Shown: positions 20,872 to 29,247 of the stretch, one piece after another
Layout: every line of letters begins with the position of its first letter
How positions within the stretch are numbered: the first letter of the stretch is position 1
Origin: Candidatus Woesearchaeota archaeon
GTDB taxonomy: Archaea > Nanobdellota > Nanobdellia > Woesearchaeales > WJKL01
Assembly (NCBI GenBank): GCA_019322535.1
Contig: JAHWIM010000015.1
Span: forward strand, 1-29,358
Reading direction: 5' to 3'
DNA: 29,358 bases
Program-made: the position numbers and the translations under genes
Notes under the pieces: model-generated
Told to the model about the DNA's origin: nothing
The model's database searches: none
Seen by the model: only the letters and a program-made list of their open reading frames with translations

Positions 20872-22325
20872 TTATAAAGATTTTGTTATTGGTTCACCAA
20901 TAATACTTCTTAGCATATGTCCTGTTACTTTAACATTAATGAACTTGTTTAGTTCTAATCTTTGTTTTATGCCTATTATTAACGGATATGTGCCTATCTG
21001 CCTTGCAAATGTTGTCTTTCCATCATAGATTTCTGTTCTTACCTCTTTTAGAATAGTTCCATCAGGAACAAGTTTCTTAAGCATTGGGTAATCAATTTCC
21101 TGCCTTATTTGATTTCTCCATTTCCAGTAATATTTTTTATTTTTTTAATAAATTTATTTCCGACTTTATTATATAGAGGAGTTCCTTCAAAAATATCTAC
21201 TTGTCTTATATTAATTCTTCTTAGCAACAGGTTTTCTTTGAGAATTTTTTTTAACCATTTTGTGTTGTGCTCGTTTGTTGTTTTAGATTCACCTATTAAA
21301 CCAAACAATAAATTAATTCCAGGCAAAAATTTTGGCATTCCATTATTTCCTCTCTCTTTTCCATATTTGTTGATTATTTTTACAGCTTGGTAAGTTGTTT
21401 CAGGATCTGAATTAAGGTTATTTTGCTTCACAACTTCTGGATCAAAAGATTCAACACCAAAAGCAGCTGTATTTCCTTCTGTACAGTATTTTGCAATTGC
21501 TTTTGTTATTTCAATACCTTTTTCTGAGATAACCTGAAAAGGGTTTACGTTGTCTATATGCAGAACTTTTGGATTGAATTGTTCTCTAATATCTTTTACA
21601 ATATCAATTGCTTCTGGATGAGAATAATAACAGGATTGTTTTCCTAGCCTAAAATATTTTACTCCTATTTTATTGAATGCATCGACTTCCTGTAAGATAT
21701 CTTTTTTTTGCCTGAATGAAAGATGATGTTTTATTGGTTCTGTGCAAAAACTGCAATGTTCTTTTCTTGAACAACCTTTTGCTGTTTCTAATTCTATAAT
21801 TCTTAAATCAGGAATTTGTTTTAGAATTTCCGTTCCTCTAACTGAAAAGGTTCTTATTTCATCATAGCTGAAGTTAAACTCTTTTATTTCATTGAAATTA
21901 GAAAGATCAACTTTTTCAAAGAATCTTCCTCCTTGTGTTGATGTTCCATAAAAAGCAGGGCCTGTAAGTGTTTTTTTGCAATTCAGATCTTTTGTAAGCT
22001 GTATTATTTCTTTTAATGTGCCTGGAACAGCTGAAAGATATTTTCCAGGAGTATGCACTCCTGCGATGATTATTAATTCAGTTGTATTAGTTAGAATCTG
22101 TTTTAAATTTTTGAAGTTATTAGTTAAATTATATCTTTTAATATCCGTCTTTTGAGATGGTTTAATTTTTTTTATTCCTTTGTGATAAGCTCTAAGGTCG
22201 TCTATTGTTATATAGTAAGGTATCTTTTCTAAAGAGCCGGCTATATATCTGGGATATGTTCCTAGGTAGGGTGGAACACCTAATCCAGCTGGTTCATCTG
22301 TATAGCAATCTAGTATTGTTATCAT
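20872..22325 (-). pseudogene. COG1031-type radical SAM protein, apparently frameshifted
   Basis: Two ORFs (21105-22325, 406 aa; 20872-21084, 70 aa) form one protein. The first has the radical-SAM Cys motif C185-X5-C191-X2-C194 (KGCSRKEHCSFCTEP) and ends at a stop just past VDIFEGTPLYNK. In the second frame the sequence before its ATG reads YYWKWRNQIRQEIDYPMLKK, the expected continuation. The C-terminal part (GTYPLIIGIKQRLEL, VKVTGHMLRSIIG) is the usual C-terminal domain of this archaeal family. One extra A in the minus-strand A7 run (21140-21146) would join both parts into about 480 aa. It could be a real mutation, slippage, or a homopolymer read error. The reaction catalysed is unknown. Confidence 0.75.
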
Positions 22326-22402
22326 TTTTAATAAGAATGTGGGATTAAATTAAAAACCTTATGGAAATATATTTAAATGCAGATAATATATAATTTAATA
22401 TT

Positions 22403-22780
22403 ATGGACTATAAGCAAATAGCTAAATTTTCTACAATAGGTTTATTAGGTGCAACAATAAATTTGATGGTGTTGTATTTAGCAGTTGAATTTATTAGGCT
22501 CCCTTATATCATAGGAGCAATTCTAGCTTACATAATAGGTATAACTAATAATTTTTTTTGGAATAAATTCTGGACATTTAAAAACAAAAGTAAACATTAT
22601 AAAGAACAATACATAAAATATTTTTTAATAAGTTTATCAAGTCTTGCAATCAACTTAATAGTCTTGTCAATATTAGTTGAATTATTTGGCTTATGGTATA
22701 TGTTTTCCCAAGCAATAGCTATTGTAATGGCTGGATTAAATAACTATATTTGGAACAAGAAACTAACGTTTAAAGATTAA
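22403..22780 (+). CDS. GtrA-family membrane protein
   Basis: This 125-aa protein has four transmembrane helices (about 7-25, 33-52, 72-93, 98-116) and the GtrA signatures FSTIGLLGATINLMVLYL, NNFFWNKFWTFKNK and the repeated NNYIWNKKLTFKD end. GtrA proteins are thought to move or position polyprenyl-phosphate-linked sugars; the mycobacterial relative Rv3789 works with decaprenyl-phosphoryl-arabinose. Its 3' end overlaps the convergent GT-C gene by 4 nt. TATTTAAAT (about 22370-22378) is a likely TATA box. It is divergent from the radical-SAM gene. Confidence 0.88.
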   Translation: MDYKQIAKFSTIGLLGATINLMVLYLAVEFIRLPYIIGAILAYIIGITNNFFWNKFWTFKNKSKHYKEQYIKYFLISLSSLAINLIVLSILVELFGLWYMFSQAIAIVMAGLNNYIWNKKLTFKD

Positions 22781-24249
22781 TAATTTATTTTATAGATATC
22801 TACTTCATTGTTTGAGAAAACTTTTTCAAATTCTGGTTCTGTTAAATCATTACAGATTAAGCTAGTGTATCTTGAGCTGTTTTTTTCTTTTGCAAACCAT
22901 AGATAATCTGGATAGATATTATATTTGACTGCTGTTTTAAAGAAATGCTCTTTGCATAATTTTTCTCTGAATTCATCGATAATTGTTTTTCTTTTTTTAT
23001 CTAGAGACCATTCAAAAGCAAACCAAGTGTAGGTTTTTCTTTGGGTAAGTGCTGGGATAATATTGTCAAATCCATTTATTTGTCTGACAGCATGCCCTAT
23101 GATATTATCAAATAAGTATTCAGATGTTGTTGCTTTAACATAAAAATAATCTAAGTAAGCAAGGACTGTTTGATTTTGGTTGGTGTTTTGTTTTATCCAG
23201 TCAGTTGCTTGGATTTTTTGCTCTGTAATCAGAGGTTTCATAAATTGGCTTGCCATAATTGAAGAAAATATCATGATGCTTATTATTAACAAGATCATTA
23301 TGAAAAGTGATTTAATCTTTTTATTTTTCTTAAATATACGAAGATGAATCTGTTTTGATAAGTAATAAGAAATAGGGATCATAATAAACATTCTTGAGAT
23401 TATTGATAAGATTAAAAAAATTAAGATGATTGAATAGAATTTTCTTTTCCATAGGCCTTTTATTATTGGCAGCATTAATAATATGATGGCAATATAGGGG
23501 ACAAATGAAGCAACATCTGTGCTGTGTGCTGCAAATACTTTGAAGAAATATAATAATCCAAAATTCTTAGTTATGAATATTAACCATGGAGAAGAGATTA
23601 TAATTCCTAGAAACAATGTTAATGTTATTGAATAGTCTTTTTTTACAATGTATTGTTCTATTATCCAGTAAGCTAGAATTACTGATGTAATAGCTGCTGC
23701 ATATAAATGTGAAAGAATAGTTAAGCTGTAGAATATCCCACTAAATATCAATTCTTTTTTGCTATTTGTTTTTAAATATTTTTTAACACTAGCTAGACAA
23801 AATAATGAAAATGCCAATCCAGGAAGTCTTGCAAGTTCTCCTGCGTAGAACGCATGAAGATAGATGGGAATAATAGTAAAAATTATTACTGCTAATAATG
23901 CATATTTTTTGTCAAATTCTTTAATAAAGATATATAATGCTAAAAGAAGCAAAGAAAAAAATAACCAAGGCAGAAATTTGTAGACTAATAATAGGTCCAA
24001 ACTGAATATCTTGCTTATAAATGCAGCTACATAATGAAATAAAGGAGGATATCCAGCAAAAAAGCCGTCCCAGAAAAAAGGGATTGTTTTTGAAAGCAAA
24101 AAATTATTTCCTAATAATGTTTTTGAAATAAAGTAATGAAAAGAAGTGTCTGTTCCTAACGGAAATTTAAATCTAAATGAATTTAATAATCCTATCAGTG
24201 GGAATATTATCAAAGTTAGATACAGTAAATATTTTTTTAAATATTTCAT
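22777..24249 (-). CDS. GT-C type polytopic membrane glycosyltransferase-like protein
   Basis: The 490-aa protein has about ten hydrophobic helices and a soluble C-terminal domain (about 360-490). The first extracytoplasmic loop holds GTDTSFHYF (D34, H38), FFWDGFFAGYPPLFHY (D61, YPP 67-69), matching the acidic catalytic loop of GT-C enzymes and the related PF10131-like membrane family. GT-C enzymes transfer sugars from polyprenyl-phosphate donors outside the membrane. Its start overlaps the preceding CDP-alcohol phosphatidyltransferase by 4 nt, indicating translational coupling. The acceptor could be the S-layer, a lipid or the secreted repeat proteins. Confidence 0.72.
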   Translation of the reverse strand: MKYLKKYLLYLTLIIFPLIGLLNSFRFKFPLGTDTSFHYFISKTLLGNNFLLSKTIPFFWDGFFAGYPPLFHYVAAFISKIFSLDLLLVYKFLPWLFFSLLLLALYIFIKEFDKKYALLAVIIFTIIPIYLHAFYAGELARLPGLAFSLFCLASVKKYLKTNSKKELIFSGIFYSLTILSHLYAAAITSVILAYWIIEQYIVKKDYSITLTLFLGIIISSPWLIFITKNFGLLYFFKVFAAHSTDVASFVPYIAIILLMLPIIKGLWKRKFYSIILIFLILSIISRMFIMIPISYYLSKQIHLRIFKKNKKIKSLFIMILLIISIMIFSSIMASQFMKPLITEQKIQATDWIKQNTNQNQTVLAYLDYFYVKATTSEYLFDNIIGHAVRQINGFDNIIPALTQRKTYTWFAFEWSLDKKRKTIIDEFREKLCKEHFFKTAVKYNIYPDYLWFAKEKNSSRYTSLICNDLTEPEFEKVFSNNEVDIYKINY

Positions 24250-24803
24250 CTTTCTCGATTGAAATAAATTAAGGTTATAAAATTTAGAAGGAAAAAGATT
24301 ATATTAATGATAACAATTGAATAGGCTGTGAGCGGCACTTGATTGAATAATGCCCCAAATATTATGAGAAAATCAGTTCCTTGAGGCAACCAATCAATTG
24401 TCTTAAGTTTATTTAATTTTGCCATATTAACTAAATAAAAGTTATATATGATTGTAAACAAGACTAGTGAAACAACCATATAAGAAACAAAATTTCCTAT
24501 ACCTAAAGCAATCCAGATTATAGGTCTTAACATATCACTGCTTTTATCAAGAAAGAATCCTAATTTTGTTGTTTTTTTATTAACTCTAGCAATATGTCCA
24601 TCTAAGATGTCTGTCAAATAGCTTATAGTAATTGCAATTCCACCTAAAAATAATCGTTTAGTTGCAAACAAATAAAAACTTAGAAAGATTAGAACAAAAG
24701 TTAAATTAGTTAATCTGTTTGGAGTTATTCCTAAGTTATACAGTAAAACAGAGGTTTTTTTAAATTTTTTTGAGATGTGTTTTTTGATTATATCTATAAA
24801 CAT
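24246..24803 (-). CDS. CDP-alcohol phosphatidyltransferase family protein
   Basis: This 185-aa membrane protein has the complete family motif D65-x2-D68-G69-x2-A72-R73-x8-G82-x3-D86-x3-D90 (DILDGHIARVNKKTTKLGFF...). Enzymes of this family displace CMP from a CDP-linked alcohol, making phospholipids or phosphodiester-linked polyols. Here it sits between the UbiA gene (1-nt gap) and the GT-C gene (4-nt overlap), so it probably belongs to the same pathway rather than to bulk lipid synthesis. It differs clearly from the second family member at 27358-27885. Substrate unknown. Confidence 0.85.
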   Translation of the reverse strand: MFIDIIKKHISKKFKKTSVLLYNLGITPNRLTNLTFVLIFLSFYLFATKRLFLGGIAITISYLTDILDGHIARVNKKTTKLGFFLDKSSDMLRPIIWIALGIGNFVSYMVVSLVLFTIIYNFYLVNMAKLNKLKTIDWLPQGTDFLIIFGALFNQVPLTAYSIVIINIIFFLLNFITLIYFNRER

Positions 24804-24804
24804 T

Positions 24805-25662
24805 TTATATCACATACAAGGCTATAAAAATTGAAATTGTTAATAATATACTTGATATAACTAGGCGTTTGTCTTTATAAGCTTTTTCAGGATGTCTTGC
24901 TATAATACTGCCTTTGTAAATTAAATAAAGATATCTAAATACAACATAAATTGCAAAAGGGAATGTAAGTAATAGATTTATTTGATTATTGAGGAAAGAA
25001 TACAATGCATATGAAAGCAACAACATTGTTGTTGAGATTATCATCATGGAGTTTGTTATTTTTTTTGGATAATATTCAAGCACTTCTCTATGTTTAACTG
25101 CTTTTTTCCCTAATATCTGAACTTCTGCTTGTCTTTTTCCAACTGAAAGAAATAAAGACAGGAAAGCAGTTCCTATAATTAACCAAGGAGTTATTTCAAT
25201 GTTTATTATGAAAGCTCCTGACACAGCTCTTACAACAAAGTTTATTGCTATTGATAATATGTCAACAAACTGTTCTTTTTTGAATATGAATGAATATAGT
25301 GTAGTAAATACAAACAAAAATATTACTGAATATAAAAAATATAAAGAAAGATTTATTGCTATTTTTATTGACAGTGCTCCTAAAATTATTGCTAATATTA
25401 ATACAAGCCAGACAGGCACCTTACCAGAAGCAATAGGTCTTGTCTTTTTTTCTGGATTTAATGCATCTTTTTTCTTATCAATGATATCATTTATTATATA
25501 GTTAGTTGAAGATATTAAAGATAAAGAAATAAAACCTAATATTATCTTTTGGAGAAAAGGAATATGGAGTAATTTTTCTGCAAATATTATAGGCAAGAAT
25601 ATTACTAAATTTTTATACCATTGTTGAGGTCTGCATAATTTTATTAATTGAGTTAATAGCAT
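24805..25662 (-). CDS. UbiA-family prenyltransferase, decaprenyl-phosphate phosphoribosyltransferase-like
   Basis: The 285-aa polytopic protein starts with the RPQQWYKN motif (11-18) typical of 5-phosphoribosyl-1-pyrophosphate:polyprenyl-phosphate transferases (DPPR synthase). It has the first Asp motif N58-D59-x2-D62-x3-D66, then NPEKKTRPIASG (69-80), and the second region D134, R145, G149 and SVGKRQAE (173-180). DPPR synthase makes polyprenyl-phosphoryl-5-phosphoribose, the precursor of arabinofuranose donors in mycobacteria. This subtype differs from the UbiA homologue that makes archaeol (DGGGP synthase). It overlaps the DUF362 gene by 10 nt. The subfamily call is by motif only. Confidence 0.8.
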   Translation of the reverse strand: MLLTQLIKLCRPQQWYKNLVIFLPIIFAEKLLHIPFLQKIILGFISLSLISSTNYIINDIIDKKKDALNPEKKTRPIASGKVPVWLVLILAIILGALSIKIAINLSLYFLYSVIFLFVFTTLYSFIFKKEQFVDILSIAINFVVRAVSGAFIINIEITPWLIIGTAFLSLFLSVGKRQAEVQILGKKAVKHREVLEYYPKKITNSMMIISTTMLLLSYALYSFLNNQINLLLTFPFAIYVVFRYLYLIYKGSIIARHPEKAYKDKRLVISSILLTISIFIALYVI

Positions 25663-26723
25663 TTAAACAACTCTCCCCATTCTGTTTTCATAAATCTTTT
25701 GATTTTTTGTTTGCCAATAAAAGGATACCATAAATAATCATGATAAATTGCAGATGCATAAACACATAACTTGAATAATCCTGTATGGAATAATAATGGC
25801 TCTACAAATGATAATGCTCCTTTTCTAAACATTTGATCCCAGAATACTACAGGTGATTTTCCTGTTGCAAATTTGAAATTTACTTTTGAGATATTTTCTC
25901 CAACAATATCTATTTGTTTTATATCTCCACACCCTAATCCTTTGTCATGGGCTAATTTTATGAATTTGATTCTCATAGGATCATATCCCATCATCTTTGC
26001 AGAAATAGCATCAATTGCAACTGAATCATTGCCTGCTAGAATATAATTTTTGATTTTTGGAATCATTGTTCTTGGGCCTTTTCCATCTCCACAAACAGTT
26101 CCATCCATTACTGTAAAGATTCCTGGATGGATTTCTTTTTGGATTGTTAATAAATCAACTAGGACTTCATGAATCATTTTATGACAGTGGTGCCTTCTTT
26201 CTGTTATAAGGCCTCCAAAAGCATTTTTCATCGAGCCAGTCATTATTGTATGACCATGTGTTTTTACTGTTGGAAGATGCAATACTGATTTTCCTATGAA
26301 CATTTCTGGAATCTTATGGCCACCTGGAAAGATTTTTGAAAGGGCCATTAATTCATGCTTTGGTTTGTAGTCAATCCATTTTACTTTTGTTAATGGTTTA
26401 AATTTTTGATTGTATTTTTTTAGAATTGGAAGCCACTTATTTCCTTTTGCTCCTTTCCATGGCTTTGTGACAACTGTTTTATTCTCAACTGCATGTATTT
26501 TTTTATAATTATCATCTATTAGGGTTTTTAGAACACCTTCTAATTGCCACGGCTCTGTTGAACATGCTGGATAATATAAGCTCCAGGAAAGATTTAATTT
26601 TAGAAGCAGTTCTTTATTTTTTGGAAGAAATTTTTCATACTTAGCTAAATGCATTAATTTAGAATAATCTTTTAATACATTTTTTGGATTTGTTTTTAAT
26701 ACAGATATAATTGGTTTGCTCAT
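25653..26723 (-). CDS. DUF362-domain protein
   Basis: This 356-aa soluble protein shows DUF362 hallmarks: LKLNLSW near the N-terminus, LPTVKTHGHTIMTGSMKNAF and GGLI in the middle, MDGTVCGDGKGPR, and AGNDSVAIDAISAKMMG. It has no C-terminal ferredoxin module, unlike many relatives. The function of the family is unknown. It is first in a four-gene coupled operon (DUF362, UbiA, CDP-alcohol phosphatidyltransferase, GT-C). A GGGAG SD precedes the ATG. A role in making or modifying the lipid-linked sugar is inferred only from position. Confidence 0.82.
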   Translation of the reverse strand: MSKPIISVLKTNPKNVLKDYSKLMHLAKYEKFLPKNKELLLKLNLSWSLYYPACSTEPWQLEGVLKTLIDDNYKKIHAVENKTVVTKPWKGAKGNKWLPILKKYNQKFKPLTKVKWIDYKPKHELMALSKIFPGGHKIPEMFIGKSVLHLPTVKTHGHTIMTGSMKNAFGGLITERRHHCHKMIHEVLVDLLTIQKEIHPGIFTVMDGTVCGDGKGPRTMIPKIKNYILAGNDSVAIDAISAKMMGYDPMRIKFIKLAHDKGLGCGDIKQIDIVGENISKVNFKFATGKSPVVFWDQMFRKGALSFVEPLLFHTGLFKLCVYASAIYHDYLWYPFIGKQKIKRFMKTEWGELFKCY

Positions 26724-26827
26724 TTATCTCCCTATTTTTTCAAATTTATATTTATATTTAAATATATCTTTTCACAATAGGATAAATTTATAAATTCTTT
26801 ATTTTTTAGTTAATTTAAGGTGATATA
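26724..26827. promoter_or_regulatory. Divergent promoter region between DUF362 and carS
   Basis: Plus strand: a TTTATAAAT box at about 26785-26793 and an AAGGTGAT SD directly before the carS ATG. Minus strand: ATATTTAAATATAA-like sequences at about 26750-26765 and a GGGAG SD for the DUF362 gene. The two lipid/glycan transcription units therefore start back to back. Confidence 0.5.
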
Positions 26828-27364
26828 ATGTTGATGTTTTTGTTAAGTGTTTTATATTTTATGCTTCCTGCTTATTTTGCAAATATGGCTCCTGTTTTTG
26901 TCAGGAAAATAAAATTTCTTGATTCTTCTATTGATTTTAACAAAAAGTATAAAGGAAAACCAATCCTAGGAAAGCACAAGACATGGAGAGGATTGTTTTT
27001 TGGAGTATTGTTTGGAATAGTTGTTGCTTATATTCAATATTTGCTTTATGGGTATTCTTCTTTTTCAAATATTTCTTTTGTTGATTATAATAACTGGTTT
27101 ATTATTGGATTTTTATTAAGCTTTGGAGCTTTAGTTGGAGACTCTGTTAAAAGTTTTTTCAAAAGAAGAGTTGGAGTTAAACCAGGAAAACCATTTATTC
27201 CATGGGATCAGATTGATTATGCAATTGGTGCAATATTTTTTATTTATTTTGTTTATGCTTTGACTGTTGCACAGATGATTGCAATTTTGTTGATAAGTTT
27301 TTTTGGACATATTTTAATTAATCATCTGGGTTATTATCTTGGGATAAGAGAAGTAAAATGGTAA
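26828..27364 (+). CDS. carS: CDP-archaeol synthase (CarS)
   Basis: CarS makes CDP-archaeol from CTP and digeranylgeranylglyceryl phosphate, the activated precursor of archaeal polar lipids. The 178-aa membrane protein has the family signatures LPAYFANMAPV (13-23), PILGKHKTWRG (45-55), GALVGDSVKSFFKRRVGVKP (100-119) and FIPWDQIDY (123-131). Five or so membrane helices are expected. It overlaps the next gene, another CDP-alcohol enzyme, by 7 nt, so the product and its consumer are likely made together. Confidence 0.92.
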   Translation: MLMFLLSVLYFMLPAYFANMAPVFVRKIKFLDSSIDFNKKYKGKPILGKHKTWRGLFFGVLFGIVVAYIQYLLYGYSSFSNISFVDYNNWFIIGFLLSFGALVGDSVKSFFKRRVGVKPGKPFIPWDQIDYAIGAIFFIYFVYALTVAQMIAILLISFFGHILINHLGYYLGIREVKW

Positions 27365-27885
27365 AGAAAAAATTGTTTAATCTTGCGAACAGTTTAACTA
27401 TCTTAAGATTGTTTGCTGGACCATTATGTTTTTATTTAATCTGGATTGATGAAAGAAATCTGGCATTGTTTGTATTTATTCTTGCTGTTTTGAGTGATAA
27501 AGCAGATGGGATTATTGCAAGGAAAAGAGGAATAACTGCATTTGGAGAATTTTTGGACCCTATTGCAGATAATTCTTTGATTGTATTGACAGCAATTGCT
27601 TTGATTATTAAGAATGTTATTGATTTTTATTTTCTGAAGTATGGTTTTTTTATATTTTTAATATTTGTTTTAGCAACTGTAATAAATAGTATGAAATTAA
27701 GGAAATTGGATGTTCCACCGATTATGGTTGGAAAAATTAATGTAGCTTTATTTTATATTTTAATAATTTATATTTTCTTAGGGCTTCCTGTTAGTAGATT
27801 ATTGATAAACATAGTATTAGTTTACACTTTTATTGTAAGTTTAAAATATCTTGTTTATAGTATTAAAGTTAAGAAAACTTCTTAA
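27358..27885 (+). CDS. CDP-alcohol phosphatidyltransferase (PgsA-like)
   Basis: This 175-aa membrane protein begins NLANSLTILRLFAGP, as in PgsA-type enzymes. It has the catalytic motif D47-x2-D50-G51-x2-A54-R55, then G63, D67 and D71 (SDKADGIIARKRGITAFGEF...). R55 and G63 are separated by seven residues instead of the usual eight. As it directly follows carS, the likely job is joining CDP-archaeol to glycerol phosphate, serine or inositol phosphate; sequence alone does not decide. Its 3' end overlaps the convergent PHP gene by 45 bp. Confidence 0.85.
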   Translation: MVKKKLFNLANSLTILRLFAGPLCFYLIWIDERNLALFVFILAVLSDKADGIIARKRGITAFGEFLDPIADNSLIVLTAIALIIKNVIDFYFLKYGFFIFLIFVLATVINSMKLRKLDVPPIMVGKINVALFYILIIYIFLGLPVSRLLINIVLVYTFIVSLKYLVYSIKVKKTS

Positions 27886-28509
27886 TTTAGGAAAAACAGA
27901 AAGAGACCTGATTGGAAATGCCAGGAAATTAGTGCCTTGTGTTCTTGTGTTCTTGTTTTTAATTGCTTTTCTTAGGGCACCATCAAATATTGTCACAGCT
28001 CTTTGTATTTCAAATGCAAAATGAGCATCAGAGCCAGCTATTTGAGCAAGATTTAGTTTTTTTGCTAATAATTCTGCTTTTTTGTTCGAGTGATTAAAAA
28101 TATTTCTTGCATTGAATGTTTCAATTCCATCAATTTTGTTTTTTATTTTACTAAAATTTATTTTAGTTTTTTTTCTAGTAATTCCTACAGTAAAAGGATG
28201 AGCTATTACAGCTAATGCATTTTGTTGTTTTATTTTTTCTAAGACTTCTTCAAAATTTCCCGGTTCGATTTCTTCAGTTAGATAGTATGCTAGAATTTCT
28301 CCTTTATCTGTTTTGATTTCTTCTCCTACAATAACTTCAAAATCTTTGTTTTTGTTAAGTTTTTTTACTGCTAATGATCCTTTGATTGTATTATGATCTG
28401 CGACAGCAATACCATCTAATCCTTTTTTAATAGCTGGTTTAAGAAGTATATGGGGTTTTAACGTAGAACAAGGAGAATACTTTGTATGGATATGCAAGTC
28501 ATATTTCAT
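27841..28509 (-). CDS. PHP-domain phosphoesterase, short form
   Basis: This 222-aa protein has D4-H6-H8 with S12 (YDLHIHTKYS), ADHN (37-40), the E63/E64 pair, AHPF (103-106) and GSDAH (159-163), the full PHP metal-binding set. The TrpH/YciV-like size suggests hydrolysis of nucleotide or small-molecule phosphates. It is distantly related to the other PHP protein in this window (19971-20735). The final 20 residues are rich in Phe/Asn and are encoded opposite the end of the PgsA-like gene. Its start overlaps the upstream membrane protein gene by 4 nt, so they are coupled. Confidence 0.85.
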   Translation of the reverse strand: MKYDLHIHTKYSPCSTLKPHILLKPAIKKGLDGIAVADHNTIKGSLAVKKLNKNKDFEVIVGEEIKTDKGEILAYYLTEEIEPGNFEEVLEKIKQQNALAVIAHPFTVGITRKKTKINFSKIKNKIDGIETFNARNIFNHSNKKAELLAKKLNLAQIAGSDAHFAFEIQRAVTIFDGALRKAIKNKNTRTQGTNFLAFPIRSLSVFPKLRSFLNFNTINKIF

Positions 28510-28973
28510 AGGAAAAATAATACTAATGCTATTGGAATAAAAATTCCATATTTTATTAGAATGTCTTTTATGACCTTTGATTTTTTGTTTTTTAAATTAT
28601 AGGTTAAAAGAGAACCTATTGGAATTCCGTAGATAAAAATCAGGGATGCTATTAGGATGAAAACACTTAAACGGTTTCTGAATGCTGCATTAAAAATTAC
28701 TGCAAGAGATAAATAAGTTGCTATTGGCTTTACTTTTGATTTTCTTAAAAAGATAAATGTTAGGAAAGCTATTAGAGCTGACAACCATATCATTAGATCA
28801 TTATAGAATAACAGGAAAAAGATAATTAGTGAGAATATGAGATTTTGAAGCAGGATAAAATAATGTTTTCCTGGCTTGAGTTCTTCTTTTGCAATTAAAG
28901 CAAGAATAAACCCAACAAACAATCCTAAAAATGTGATTAAAGTTACTAAAGCATAATTTATTAATATTTCCAT
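28506..28973 (-). CDS. Polytopic membrane protein, unknown function
   Basis: About 155 aa with roughly five hydrophobic segments (starting INYALVTLITFLGLFVGFIL), a conserved-looking KEELKPGKHYF loop and a hydrophobic C-terminus. I do not recognise a family. Two starts are possible: ATG at 28988 and ATG at 28973. I prefer 28973 because GGGGG lies 8 nt upstream, whereas the first ATG overlaps that SD. The gene overlaps the Dph2 fragment upstream and the PHP gene downstream, in a tightly coupled operon with Rpp21. Confidence 0.65.
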   Translation of the reverse strand: MEILINYALVTLITFLGLFVGFILALIAKEELKPGKHYFILLQNLIFSLIIFFLLFYNDLMIWLSALIAFLTFIFLRKSKVKPIATYLSLAVIFNAAFRNRLSVFILIASLIFIYGIPIGSLLTYNLKNKKSKVIKDILIKYGIFIPIALVLFFL

Positions 28974-29215
28974 TGAGAGTGCCCCCATTGAACTAGTAAA
29001 TCTATTCCTAGTTTGTTAATATATTCTGGAATATCACAAGCTCCAAAGCAAGAACCTAGCCATATAAAAACTTTTGCAGAAGTTTGTTTTTCTATTTTAT
29101 CAGTTATTTCCTGAGCTTTTGGTTTTAAACCATCAGGCAATTGAATACAGACTTTTTTTGCTTTTTGTTTTTTTATTTCAGCTATTGCTTTGTTTAATTC
29201 TAAATTGTATTCCAT
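28961..29215 (-). CDS. Stand-alone N-terminal domain of a Dph2-like protein
   Basis: The 84-aa product reads VCIQLPDGLKPKAQEITDKI then VFIWLGSCFGACDIPEYINK and IDLLVQWGHSQWKY. This is domain 1 of Dph2, the Fe-S enzyme starting diphthamide synthesis on elongation factor 2. C56 in GSCFGACD should correspond to the first cluster-ligating Cys. Archaeal Dph2 has about 330 aa and three such domains, each giving one Cys; domains 2 and 3 are missing and the stop follows the GHS motif. No continuation is seen in other frames, where the membrane protein begins. Either a degraded remnant or a repurposed single-domain protein. Confidence 0.7.
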   Translation of the reverse strand: MEYNLELNKAIAEIKKQKAKKVCIQLPDGLKPKAQEITDKIEKQTSAKVFIWLGSCFGACDIPEYINKLGIDLLVQWGHSQWKY

Positions 29216-29247
29216 TTTTAATCATTAATTTGAGAATTTTAAAAATA

